From Lysobacteraceae bacterium (lineage in GTDB: Bacteria > Pseudomonadota > Gammaproteobacteria > Xanthomonadales > Wenzhouxiangellaceae): 8,242 nucleotides of DNA. Below are positions 1-7,354 of this stretch, piece by piece. The notes below the pieces were generated by a model. The model searched no databases, was not told the origin of the DNA, and was given only the letters and a program-made list of their open reading frames with translations. Each line of letters opens with the position of its first letter. Positions within the stretch are counted from its first letter, which is position 1. The translations under genes were made by a program, and so were the position numbers. The stretch covers positions 1 through 8,242 of the forward strand of contig JAIVHD010000013.1 of assembly GCA_020201235.1 (NCBI GenBank). The letters are read 5' to 3'.

Positions 1-63
1 GTTTCCAAACTTAGGATGAGGTTTTAGGTTGTGCGGCACGATGTTTGGAATTGCTGACATAAT

Positions 64-507
64 TTAGGTCAGCACCGATATACGCAAGCTGGGGTCCGTT
101 TCAACCTTAGTGATAATAATCGGCCGGAAGCCCGAATCCATATTGGCTATACACCTGCGGATTAGTGACTCGCCCGGGGCTGTCGTGACGTGTATAGCAA
201 CTTGACCGATGAAGAAGTCACCTTGCCTGCCCGACTGCTGGTCCGACGTGGAGAAAGAATGTTGATCAATTTGATTATTCGGCAGTGCACACGCTAATTT
301 CGCACCGACGAGATGTTGAAGTAGTGCTCCAGCGTATGCTGTTCCAGTGGCCTCCTTCTGTCTTTCGATAGCTTGTTCAAGTAGATCACGGACTACGCTC
401 CGTAGCCCGCGCGATTGATCAAGCCTAATCTTGAACGGGTGTGATGCGAAGAACTCATGAACCCTCTGGATCCAATACGCTGTCTGACCATTCAGGCCGC
501 CTCCCGT
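64..507 (-). pseudogene. remnant of a restriction endonuclease beside a C5 methyltransferase
   Basis: A minus-strand frame is open from just after a TAG at 510-508 to a TAA at 66-64, 147 codons. The translation is protein-like (AYWIQRVHEFF, LLQHLVGAKLACALP, HSFSTSDQQSGRQGDFFIG, HVTTAPGESLIRRC, and a final VETDPSLRISV). It has no ATG, GTG or TTG near its beginning; the first possible codon is a CTG at 495-493, and the first in-frame ATG lies near the 3' end. From memory, the core and tail resemble proteins called DUF4928, encoded just after C5 methyltransferases and presumed to be type II restriction enzymes. Those are roughly 300 residues. Here the first half is missing, and the run from GFRPIIITK straight into VETDPSL looks like an internal deletion of several dozen residues. 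Its position right after the methyltransferase fragment supports the R-M reading. Probably not functional. The family name is a recollection, not a search result. Confidence 0.
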
Positions 508-1469
508 CTAGCTAATTTCAGGTGGTGATCAACTATAGGTGCCAGTAAATGCCTGGCCAGGTGATCTACCACAGGAACAGCGAGTCCGTCTCCGGCCAGG
601 TGATAGGCGTCGTTGTATCTTTTGGGTAGCTGATAGGTTTCGGGTAGCCCCATCAAGCGAGCCGCTTCTCTTGGCGAGAGTAGGCGAGTTTGAATACTCT
701 TTCCTTCGATCAGAATAATGGTTTGGCGACTAGACCCTCCCGATGGTGTGCGGAGGCATCCCGCAGTGCCATCAAAACGGACTTCTGCTCGTTGAACGCT
801 TTTGGTTTGGCCATTGGGACGCGAACGCCGGTAGATCGTACCGACTACGACTTTGCCGATACGTTGGGCGGCCTGTACTTTCCGTTGATGTAGTGGGCTC
901 ATCATTTCCAGAAGTTGCTCCGTTTTCTGGGGTGTGTGCCACTTCACGCCCTCGGGTTCGTGTTCAATCAAATCAATAAGGTGAGCGGTTCTTGATTCTG
1001 GCATTGGCATCTGCCACCAGACCCAGGCTTCCAGTAGGTCAGACGGCATGGAGCTTACCGATTTTATGAGTGATCTTGGGTGCCAGGCAGGATGCGGGGT
1101 TTCCGCATGAAGCTCGTCGGGCAGTGTCATATTTTGCAATGTGCCAACGATGAACAGACGGGGCCGGGATTGAGGCAAGAATTCTTTAGCGTCAATGACC
1201 AGGGCACCAACTCGATAGCCGCCTTTAATCGTTTTCGGGTCGATGCGATAAACCAAACGATAGCTGTAGACAAATCGCTCTCGTATATTTTCATCGCCTA
1301 TTTCGGGAACGGTGCGACCTATGAAGGGAAATTCAGCGATGGTTCGTGAAACTGATAATACTTCTGAGACAACGGCCCGGGCGTAATGGCCGGAATCTCT
1401 GGCGATATACTCAGCGATCGCTTCAAGGTCCTCGGATGCTTCAGGTGACCACCTTAGTTCAAGGTCCAT
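492..1469 (-). CDS. chimeric ORF: ParE/RelE-type toxin fused to the C-terminal half of a C5-cytosine DNA methyltransferase
   Basis: The 325-residue frame joins two unrelated proteins. Residues 1-77 are a ParE/RelE-type toxin: the LRWSPEASEDLEAIAEYI helix, FPFIGRTVPE, and the strand RFVYSYRLVYRI, where ParE normally continues into one last strand and ends near residue 95-100. From about residue 83 (GYRVGALVIDA) it is a C5 DNA methyltransferase: motif VIII QSRPR (100-104), a variable target-recognition region, motif IX RLLSPREAARLMGLP (262-276) and motif X AGDGLAVPVV (292-301). Motif I, motif IV with the PPC cysteine and motif VI (ENV) are absent, so it cannot methylate DNA alone. The junction lies at about 1221-1242. 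The frame starts at ATG 1469, overlaps the antitoxin gene by 16 nt and has only a weak Shine-Dalgarno sequence, so translation is probably coupled. Either the toxin is inactivated by loss of its last strand, or the tail is a tolerated passenger. Composition is more AT-rich than the genes to the right. Confidence 0.
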   Translation of the reverse strand: MDLELRWSPEASEDLEAIAEYIARDSGHYARAVVSEVLSVSRTIAEFPFIGRTVPEIGDENIRERFVYSYRLVYRIDPKTIKGGYRVGALVIDAKEFLPQSRPRLFIVGTLQNMTLPDELHAETPHPAWHPRSLIKSVSSMPSDLLEAWVWWQMPMPESRTAHLIDLIEHEPEGVKWHTPQKTEQLLEMMSPLHQRKVQAAQRIGKVVVGTIYRRSRPNGQTKSVQRAEVRFDGTAGCLRTPSGGSSRQTIILIEGKSIQTRLLSPREAARLMGLPETYQLPKRYNDAYHLAGDGLAVPVVDHLARHLLAPIVDHHLKLARREAA

Positions 1470-1642
1470 TTGCTAAAGTTTCTCTCTGCTTCGCCCTGGC
1501 TGATGGTGCCTTCTTGCTCAGCACGCTCGATGCCGTTTAGGATTTTTTCCACCACGTAAAGATGATACTGGACATCTTCGAGCGAACAATCGTCGGGGAG
1601 CTTGTCCAAAATTGCCTTGACTTCGTCTTTGGCTGTATTCAT
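1454..1642 (-). CDS. ParD-like antitoxin of the ParE-family module
   Basis: A 62-residue acidic protein (LDKLPDDCSLEDVQYHLYVVEKILNGIERAEQEG, then SQGEAERNFSKW) matches the small antitoxins commonly encoded upstream of ParE/RelE toxins. Such proteins bind and neutralise the toxin through an extended C-terminal segment and usually repress their own operon. The start is well set: ATG at 1642 follows a full-consensus Shine-Dalgarno AGGAGGTG (1657-1650) with a 7-nt spacer. The stop codon lies inside the next gene, which begins 16 nt earlier, so the two are translationally coupled. The protein looks complete although its partner toxin is fused to a methyltransferase fragment. No clear ribbon-helix-helix or helix-turn-helix is visible at this length, so 'ParD-like' describes position and partner rather than fold. 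Confidence 0.
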   Translation of the reverse strand: MNTAKDEVKAILDKLPDDCSLEDVQYHLYVVEKILNGIERAEQEGTISQGEAERNFSKWTLN

Positions 1643-1649
1643 CAGGTTT

Positions 1650-1657
1650 CACCTCCT
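1650..1657 (-). promoter_or_regulatory. consensus Shine-Dalgarno site of the ParD-like antitoxin
   Basis: AGGAGGTG on the minus strand, 7 nt before the ATG at 1642. It is the strongest ribosome-binding site in the TA cluster, as expected when antitoxin must be made in excess of toxin. Confidence 0.
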
Positions 1658-1664
1658 GTCTCTA

Positions 1665-1679
1665 TTCACATACCGTGAA
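1665..1679. promoter_or_regulatory. inverted repeat upstream of the ParD-like antitoxin, possible operator
   Basis: TTCAC-N5-GTGAA is a perfect 5-bp dyad 7 nt beyond the Shine-Dalgarno site. TA modules are usually autorepressed through such palindromes close to the start. No convincing -35/-10 pair was found beside it, so its role is inferred. Confidence 0.
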
Positions 1680-1718
1680 CGGCCCGCTATGATTAATAGT
1701 TCGTCACGGTGCTTTTTA

Positions 1719-1756
1719 ACCCTCTCCCAAACGATCCGCCGGTTGCGCGAGAGGGT
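1719..1756. repeat. 8-bp inverted repeat between hicA and the ParD-like antitoxin
   Basis: ACCCTCTC (1719-1726) pairs perfectly with GAGAGGGT (1749-1756) around a 22-nt loop. Neither strand has a T-run directly after the stem in its own direction, so it is not a standard intrinsic terminator. It may be a weak terminator, an RNA structure or a protein site in the 170-bp gap. Confidence 0.
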
Positions 1757-1812
1757 CAGAGTCTGCCCTGGACTGGACCGAGGGGCGGGCAGATTTGAAA
1801 TGGCAGAATGGT

Positions 1813-2028
1813 TCACGAGCCGTTCAATTGCGTGCAGGCTTCGCGAATGATGCTGCTGAGCGTACCTACCTTTAAGGTTCCGTGTCGCGGCACGGTCACA
1901 TGCATTTGTTGGCCATTGGCAATGCGAGTGACGCGAATGTGGCTTCCAGTCTGCCGGGTTGGCTCGAAACAGAGGGTCTTTAACCTCGATATCAGTTGGT
2001 CGCCGCTGATATCCCGGGGAAGCTTCAG
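1813..2028 (-). CDS. hicA: HicA family mRNA interferase toxin with an apparent CTG start
   Basis: Read from CTG 2028, the frame gives 71 residues beginning MKLPRDISG and containing RQTGSHIRVTR and TVPRHGTLKVGTLSSIIREA, the HicA (YcfA) signature. HicA folds like a double-stranded RNA-binding domain and cleaves mRNA; the catalytic histidine of the family corresponds to His30 in GSH. The usual family start, M-K/R-LPRD, falls on this CTG, which overlaps the hicB stop (CTGA where ATGA would be expected). A TAG lies six codons further upstream and no ATG, GTG or TTG lies between, so CTG is the only sensible start. The C-terminus (ACTQLNGS) seems about ten residues shorter than relatives that continue with another helix. 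The toxin may be poorly translated or silent. Translation would rely on coupling to hicB. Confidence 0.
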   Translation of the reverse strand: MKLPRDISGDQLISRLKTLCFEPTRQTGSHIRVTRIANGQQMHVTVPRHGTLKVGTLSSIIREACTQLNGS

Positions 2029-2234
2029 GCAGCGATGATTTCGTCTCTAACAAAGTGGAGCCGGATGACTTTCGGCCGCTCTTGGGGATCGAAATGACAC
2101 TCGACAGCATCGCGGACCATCGCGTGGAGTTCTTCCAGCGTACTCGCTTCGGTAAAAATCGGAACACCAAGACCGCTGGCCTCGAAGCCTCCCTCCGGCG
2201 ACTCTTCAACCTGGAAAATAATTTCGGTACTCAT
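2025..2234 (-). CDS. hicB: HicB-like antitoxin
   Basis: A 69-residue protein (MSTEIIFQVEESPEGGFEASGLG, FTEASTLEELHAMVRDAVECHF, then RPKVIRLHFVRDEI) has the beta-beta-helix pattern of short HicB-like antitoxins, partial RNase H folds that cap HicA. A TTG at 2237 is also in frame, but ATG 2234 is preferred because AAGGAG (2247-2242) then sits 7 nt away. The antitoxin precedes the toxin, the reverse of the classic hicAB order but common for this short HicB subgroup. It carries no added DNA-binding domain, so any autoregulation must come from the compact fold or the complex. The stop codon overlaps the proposed hicA start. Confidence 0.
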   Translation of the reverse strand: MSTEIIFQVEESPEGGFEASGLGVPIFTEASTLEELHAMVRDAVECHFDPQERPKVIRLHFVRDEIIAA

Positions 2235-2260
2235 CAAGAATCTCCTTGGCTAGAAACCGG

Positions 2261-2289
2261 ATCGTAGCACTATATTCTTTATACACCAA
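2261..2289 (-). promoter_or_regulatory. candidate sigma70 promoter of hicBA
   Basis: On the minus strand TTGGTG (2289-2284) is followed after exactly 17 nt by TACGAT (2266-2261), giving a leader of roughly 20 nt before the hicB ATG. The -35 is a moderate and the -10 a fair match. The spacer is AT-rich. Confidence 0.
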
Positions 2290-2333
2290 GGGGCGGGACA
2301 CCAGGCCGGCGGGGATGGCGCCGGGAGCAGGTC

Positions 2334-2354
2334 GTAGGAGCATCTCCAGGTGCT
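2334..2354 (+). repeat. REP-like hairpin between hicB and vapC
   Basis: GTAGG leads into AGCATC-TCCA-GGTGCT (2339-2354), a 6-bp stem with one T-G wobble and a 4-nt loop. A GTAG head followed by a short imperfect hairpin is the layout of REP elements in gammaproteobacteria. A single copy in the window cannot prove it. The rest of 2290-2414 shows no gene. Confidence 0.
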
Positions 2355-2414
2355 GCGGTCAGCCCGAAACAGGCACCTTGCGCTTGTGATTTGCAACGAT
2401 TCGTCGGGCGACGG

Positions 2415-2807
2415 TTACCAGGATTCGACGGCAAGGTTGTCGATACGTTGAAATTCGCGCTGATTGCGGGTGACCAGAACGGCGTCCGCGGCCAGGGCAA
2501 TGGCGGCGATCAGCGTGTCATTGGGTCCGATCGGCGTGCCGCGGGCCGACAGGGCTGCGCGGATGACGTCATAGTGTTCTGCGCAGTCATCGTCGAAGGC
2601 CAGTGATCTCATAGGTGCGGCGAACAGGCGAACCCGCTCGAGGTTCTCGTCGACACGCTGGCTGTTGCGAGCCCCCCAAAGCAGTTCGGCGCGGACGACG
2701 CTGCACAGCGCCAGTTCCGCCGGCGAGTGCAAGCGGAACCGTTCCACGAGGGCAGGCTCGAGTGCGTTGAGCAAATGGATGCAGATATCGGTATCGAGTA
2801 ATTTCAT
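2415..2807 (-). CDS. vapC: VapC family PIN-domain ribonuclease toxin
   Basis: A 130-residue, full-length PIN-domain protein. The acidic metal-binding residues are in place: Asp5 in MKLLDTDICI, Glu41 in SVVRAELLWG, Asp97 in GPNDTLIAAIAL, and the later TRNQREF segment (111-119 region) that supplies the last site in relatives. VapC toxins are Mg-dependent endoribonucleases, often cutting tRNA or rRNA. The N-terminal LDTD and the IGPND core are closest to the VapC/FitB group. ATG 2807 overlaps the antitoxin stop as ATGA, so the pair is translationally coupled. There is no sign of truncation, and this is the module most likely to be working. The RNA target cannot be read from sequence. Confidence 0.
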   Translation of the reverse strand: MKLLDTDICIHLLNALEPALVERFRLHSPAELALCSVVRAELLWGARNSQRVDENLERVRLFAAPMRSLAFDDDCAEHYDVIRAALSARGTPIGPNDTLIAAIALAADAVLVTRNQREFQRIDNLAVESW

Positions 2808-3031
2808 TTAATCCGGGTCCGGACCCCGAAATCACCCTGAGCGCCACGTTCGATCGGCGCGATGTCGTCTCGTTCGAATAATTGCTCGAAATAGTTCTCC
2901 GGCCAGCTCGATTGCATATCCTTGCGCGCCAGTTCGGCCAGATAGCGCGAAACACTCATATTGGCACGCTCGGCGCGTCGACGGAACGATTCGGCTTGAT
3001 CGTCCGGGAGGTAGCAATGCAGTTGTGCCAT
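2804..3031 (-). CDS. ribbon-helix-helix antitoxin of the VapC module (VapB-like)
   Basis: 75 residues: a short N-terminal strand (QLHCYLP), two helices (DDQAESFRRRAERAN, then SVSRYLAELARKDM) forming a ribbon-helix-helix DNA-binding dimer, and a C-terminal tail (SSWPENYFEQLFERDD) of the kind that wraps a PIN toxin. It should neutralise the VapC encoded next and repress the operon. ATG 3031 is the start; the Shine-Dalgarno sequence is weak (AAGG about 10 nt upstream). The stop codon TGA is shared with the vapC ATG. The promoter and dyad directly upstream fit autoregulation. Family placement as RHH is confident; the exact antitoxin class name is less so. Confidence 0.
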   Translation of the reverse strand: MAQLHCYLPDDQAESFRRRAERANMSVSRYLAELARKDMQSSWPENYFEQLFERDDIAPIERGAQGDFGVRTRIK

Positions 3032-3046
3032 TAGTCACGACCTTGC

Positions 3047-3066
3047 AAATACATGTGCATATATTT
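3047..3066. promoter_or_regulatory. imperfect palindromic operator of the vapBC-like operon
   Basis: AAATA-n-ATG-nn-CAT-n-TATTT is symmetrical at 16 of 20 positions. It overlaps the end of the -10 box and the expected transcription start, the usual place for a ribbon-helix-helix antitoxin to bind. Confidence 0.
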
Positions 3067-3091
3067 TACTGGTGTGATTTTGGAAAGTCAA
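3063..3091 (-). promoter_or_regulatory. near-consensus sigma70 promoter of the vapBC-like operon
   Basis: On the minus strand TTGACT (3091-3086) and TAAAAT (3068-3063) are separated by exactly 17 nt, each 5 of 6 against consensus. Transcription would begin about 25 nt before the antitoxin ATG. Confidence 0.
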
Positions 3092-3172
3092 CGCGTCTGC
3101 TGGCCCCAGCCTCATCCGAACCGAACCACTCGATTCTCGGGTCGAGACAGCCTCTTTCGGGCCCGCTGAGTG

Positions 3173-3214
3173 CTGACGGCCGTCAGGCAATTGCCTCGCC
3201 CGAACTGAGTCGGG
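3173..3214. repeat. cluster of overlapping palindromes
   Basis: CTGACGGCCGTCAG (3173-3186) is a perfect 14-nt palindrome. AGGCAATTGCCT (3185-3196), a perfect 12-nt palindrome, overlaps it by two bases. CCCGA-N6-TCGGG follows at 3199-3214. They lie between the divergent vapBC-like and arsR-type promoters, with no T-runs, so protein binding or a repeat element is more likely than termination. Confidence 0.
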
Positions 3215-3235
3215 AAGAGCGGCCTGAAATTGGCG

Positions 3236-3264
3236 TTGACAACCTTTCGATAATTAGCTAAGCT
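3236..3264 (+). promoter_or_regulatory. promoter of the ArsR/SdpI-type operon, near-leaderless
   Basis: A perfect TTGACA -35 (3236-3241) is followed after 17 nt by TAAGCT (3259-3264), a poor -10. An alternative -10, GATAAT (3249-3254), has no good -35. With the first pair, transcription would start at or within a base or two of the ATG at 3272; no Shine-Dalgarno sequence is present. Confidence 0.
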
Positions 3265-3273
3265 TCTAACTAT
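3250..3273. promoter_or_regulatory. inverted repeat over the arsR-type start, likely autorepressor operator
   Basis: ATAnTTAG-N8-CTAAnTAT, with 7-bp arms matching across the dyad. It covers the -10 region and the start codon. ArsR-family repressors bind such dyads, so self-repression is the natural reading. Confidence 0.
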
Positions 3274-3577
3274 GAACGGAGTATTCAAAGCCATTTCAGA
3301 TCCGACCCGACGCAAGGTGCTTGAGCTTCTGCGCAAGCGGCCGATGAACGCCGGCGAGCTGGCCGAGCACTTTGATGTGTCCAAGCCGACCATGTCGGCG
3401 CACTTCAGGGTGCTGCGCGAGGCCGACCTGATCCATTCCGAAAAGCACGGTAAATCAATCACCTACTCGTTGAAGATGTCGGTGCTCGAAGAGGCGCTGA
3501 TGGGCTTCGCTCAGGCATTCAACATGGAAGTGCGTCGCGACGACGACTTACAAGATCAGGAGAAAAACGAATCATGA
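3272..3577 (+). CDS. ArsR-family winged-helix repressor (SdpR-like)
   Basis: 101 residues: FKAISDPTRRKVLELLRKRPM opens the typical ArsR fold, with the helix-turn-helix at about 26-49 (AGELAEHFDVSKPTMSAHFRVLREA) and a wing near 53-67 (LIHSEKHGKSITYSL). There are no cysteines, so it is not a thiol metal sensor. Together with the membrane protein that follows, this fits the SdpR type, an autorepressor whose DNA binding is relieved when its membrane partner sequesters it. ATG 3272 is preceded by no ribosome-binding site and lies almost at the predicted transcription start. The stop overlaps the next start as ATGA. Helix-turn-helix assignment is firm; the SdpR mechanism is inferred by analogy with Bacillus sdpRI. 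Confidence 0.
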   Translation: MNGVFKAISDPTRRKVLELLRKRPMNAGELAEHFDVSKPTMSAHFRVLREADLIHSEKHGKSITYSLKMSVLEEALMGFAQAFNMEVRRDDDLQDQEKNES

Positions 3578-4158
3578 ACGCTGGACTCGATCCGATCACC
3601 CTGCGCAAGATTGCGCTGCAAATTCTCATTCTGCTCGGACTGCTGTTCGGCGCCGTTGCCTGGAGCCAGCGGCCGGAAGGTGCGCTGGTATGGCTGACCG
3701 GCATGCTCACGCTGCCCGTGGCCTGGGCGCTGGTCGCCATCACCGGCGCGCTGCCCGGACCGGAAAGGCCGGAAGCCCGACGCACCATCTACAACAGCCT
3801 GGTCGGCGCGGGCCTGCTGGTGACCGGCGCACTTGTCGTGACGGCTGCGGCTACCCTGGAAACGATTCCCGAAGACTGGTCGACCCGTTTCGGCATGATC
3901 GCTTTGGCCCTGGTGCTGATCGTGATCGGAAATGGACTGCCGAAAAAGATCGAGTCCGGCTGCTCGCGAACCCGCAGCCTGGCCTTCCAACGCCTGCTCG
4001 GCTGGACGTTTGTGGTCACCGGAATAGTCGCGTTGGTGATCTGGCTAGCCACACCGATGGCTTATGCAAGAGCCGCCGGTCTTTCGGTCTACGCCATCGC
4101 CGTCCTGTTTACCGTGTTCGCCGTTATTCGCATTCGAAACCGGGACGGCACCGACTGA
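3574..4158 (+). CDS. multi-pass membrane protein partnered with an ArsR repressor (SdpI-like)
   Basis: 194 residues with five or six hydrophobic segments, at about 13-30, 37-58, 74-93, 106-121, 140-160 and 168-186. The stretch LALVLIVIGNGLPKKIES followed by RSLAFQRLLGWTFVVTG corresponds to the conserved GN-LPK and W/F-R pattern of SdpI-type proteins and of related membrane proteins encoded beside ArsR genes. In Bacillus, SdpI gives immunity to a toxic peptide and holds SdpR at the membrane. No toxin gene is visible here, so the role may be only regulatory or stress-related. ATG 3574 overlaps the repressor stop, with AGGAG (3558-3562) 11 nt away. Membrane nature is certain; SdpI membership is likely but unproven. 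Confidence 0.
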   Translation: MNAGLDPITLRKIALQILILLGLLFGAVAWSQRPEGALVWLTGMLTLPVAWALVAITGALPGPERPEARRTIYNSLVGAGLLVTGALVVTAAATLETIPEDWSTRFGMIALALVLIVIGNGLPKKIESGCSRTRSLAFQRLLGWTFVVTGIVALVIWLATPMAYARAAGLSVYAIAVLFTVFAVIRIRNRDGTD

Positions 4159-4208
4159 CCTCGTCCGGCGTTTTCCCGCCGGCAGCAATACCCATTCACA
4201 GCACAGCA

Positions 4209-4245
4209 GCCCGCCTCGGCGGGCGACGGGAGCGGCTTGCCGCTC
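4209..4245. repeat. two tandem compact hairpins after the ArsR/SdpI-type operon
   Basis: GCCCGCC-TC-GGCGGGC (4209-4224) is followed after 5 nt by GAGCGGC-TT-GCCGCTC (4230-4245), each a perfect 7-bp stem. The second can form a stable CUUG tetraloop, and its GGAGC...GCTCG outline recalls the hairpin at 2334-2354, as in REP-type elements. There is no T-run, so at most a weak terminator or an mRNA-stabilising structure for the upstream operon. Confidence 0.
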
Positions 4246-4295
4246 GTAATCAGCAGTCTCACCTTCACCATTAAACCCGATTGGAGGGTAAGCAC

Positions 4296-4681
4296 ATGAA
4301 ATGCATCAGATCCCGCATCACACTTCGTCGCGCCTTGTACCTGGCCGCCGCCCAGATCATGTTCGCGCTGATCGTCGCCGGCTCGAGCCATTCAGCCCGG
4401 GCCGACGGTTCCAAAGCCGGCGATTGGCACGGCCAGGTTCAGAGCCTGGCCGGCCCATTGAGCGTGGTCGTGTCGCTTGCACACAGCGATAAGGGCGCTG
4501 TTCCGGTTGGCTTTAACCCGCTACCGACGCTGCGGCAGATTGGCTCACGCTACAAACCGATATTCGACACGATGCCATTGGTCTTGCGTTGTGACTGGCC
4601 TGCTTCGAAGTGGGCCAGTCTGTCTGCGGCGCACTCGGTCGCGAAACACCCCAGCTACAGGTCCGGACAGCCGAGGCGTTC

Positions 4682-4685
<4 letters not shown>
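4296..4685 (+). CDS. short exported protein, probably a truncated hydrolase-type gene joined to unrelated sequence
   Basis: 129 residues from ATG 4296, chosen because GGAGGG (4283-4288) sits 7 nt upstream; an in-frame TTG at 4281 would include the ribosome site. Basic residues, a hydrophobic stretch (YLAAAQIMFALIVAG) and SHSARA-DG form a signal peptide with a plausible cleavage site. The next ~25 residues, GDWHGQVQSLAGPLSVVVSL, resemble the first strands of exported alpha/beta hydrolases. After about residue 67 (near 4495) the translation loses any protein-like pattern and runs through a strong DNA dyad (4593-4620). I read it as the 5' end of a gene whose remainder was replaced. The TAG stop sits inside the OxyR box of katG. 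It may be transcribed but is unlikely to make a working enzyme. Confidence 0.
4593..4620. repeat. 28-nt near-perfect dyad upstream of katG
   Basis: GACTGGCC-TG-CTTCGAAG-TG-GGCCAGTC. The outer 8-bp arms match exactly, the inner 8 nt are a perfect palindrome, and the TG/TG steps would pair as G-U wobbles in RNA, giving one continuous hairpin. No T-run follows. It could be the terminator stem or repeat belonging to lost DNA, or a protein site. Confidence 0.
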
Positions 4686-6965
<2,280 letters not shown>

Positions 6966-7002
6966 AGCCTGGCCGGTGACGACTGATATCACAACTCGAA
7001 GC

Positions 7003-7027
7003 CCGGCGTACTGCGCCGGTCCTTTTC
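7003..7027 (+). terminator. intrinsic terminator of katG
   Basis: CCGGCG (7003-7008), a 5-nt loop and CGCCGG (7014-7019) form a 6-bp GC stem followed at once by TCCTTTTC. It begins 37 nt after the katG stop codon. Confidence 0.
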
Positions 7028-7354
7028 AAACCGTCTGAACCCGGCTTGCCGCATTCAGCTTGCTTCTCGGTGCCCGTGGTAAGGCGTCGATGCGAAGTCT
7101 GTAGCCGAGCCTGCTTCGAGGCGCAGTCGACCGGGTTGGGCCGCGAGGCAGGCCCTGGGTGGGCTTCGATTGAGTCCGCCTGCGGCGCTGAAGCGATTTG
7201 ACGTAGAGCGACGACACCTTCGCCACTTTGACTTGGGATTTCCGCGCTACGGGAACACCTTTGCCGGCTTTTTCACGCAATTCTGCCAGCCACCTGACGG
7301 CACCGCGATTCAGGCAAAATGCCGGTATGAACTTCCGACCCTGCCGGCAAACCG
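7028..7354. other. intergenic stretch without a convincing gene
   Basis: Between the katG terminator and oppD, the minus strand has an open frame (7280-7026) starting at TTG, but its product is extremely arginine- and serine-rich, has no hydrophobic core and no ribosome site, and resembles no family I know. The plus strand offers nothing better. Short complementary words are frequent. A dispersed repeat or an untranslated regulatory stretch is possible. GGCA-AAA-TGCC (7313-7323) is a small dyad 31 nt before the oppD ATG. Confidence 0.

Noticed and set aside
53..74. Stem-loop at the end of the restriction-enzyme relic as a terminator
   Set aside because: TGCTGAC and GTCAGCA can pair (52-58 with 68-74), but the stem contains the stop region and no T-run follows on the minus strand.
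389..491. Short ORF starting at the ATG right after the methyltransferase stop
   Set aside because: It gives only about 33 residues without pattern, while another frame across the same bases encodes the restriction-enzyme-like protein.
507..1223. A functional solitary DNA methyltransferase
   Set aside because: Motifs I, IV (PPC cysteine) and VI are missing and no fragment carrying them is found elsewhere in the window, so methylation activity cannot be supported.
1649..2209. 186-codon minus frame across hicB and hicA
   Set aside because: It is the alternate frame of two recognisable genes; its product is basic and without domain pattern.
3690..4274. 194-codon plus frame inside the membrane protein gene
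   Set aside because: It is the shifted frame of the SdpI-like gene, rich in Arg, His and Gly, while the overlapping frame has clear transmembrane segments.
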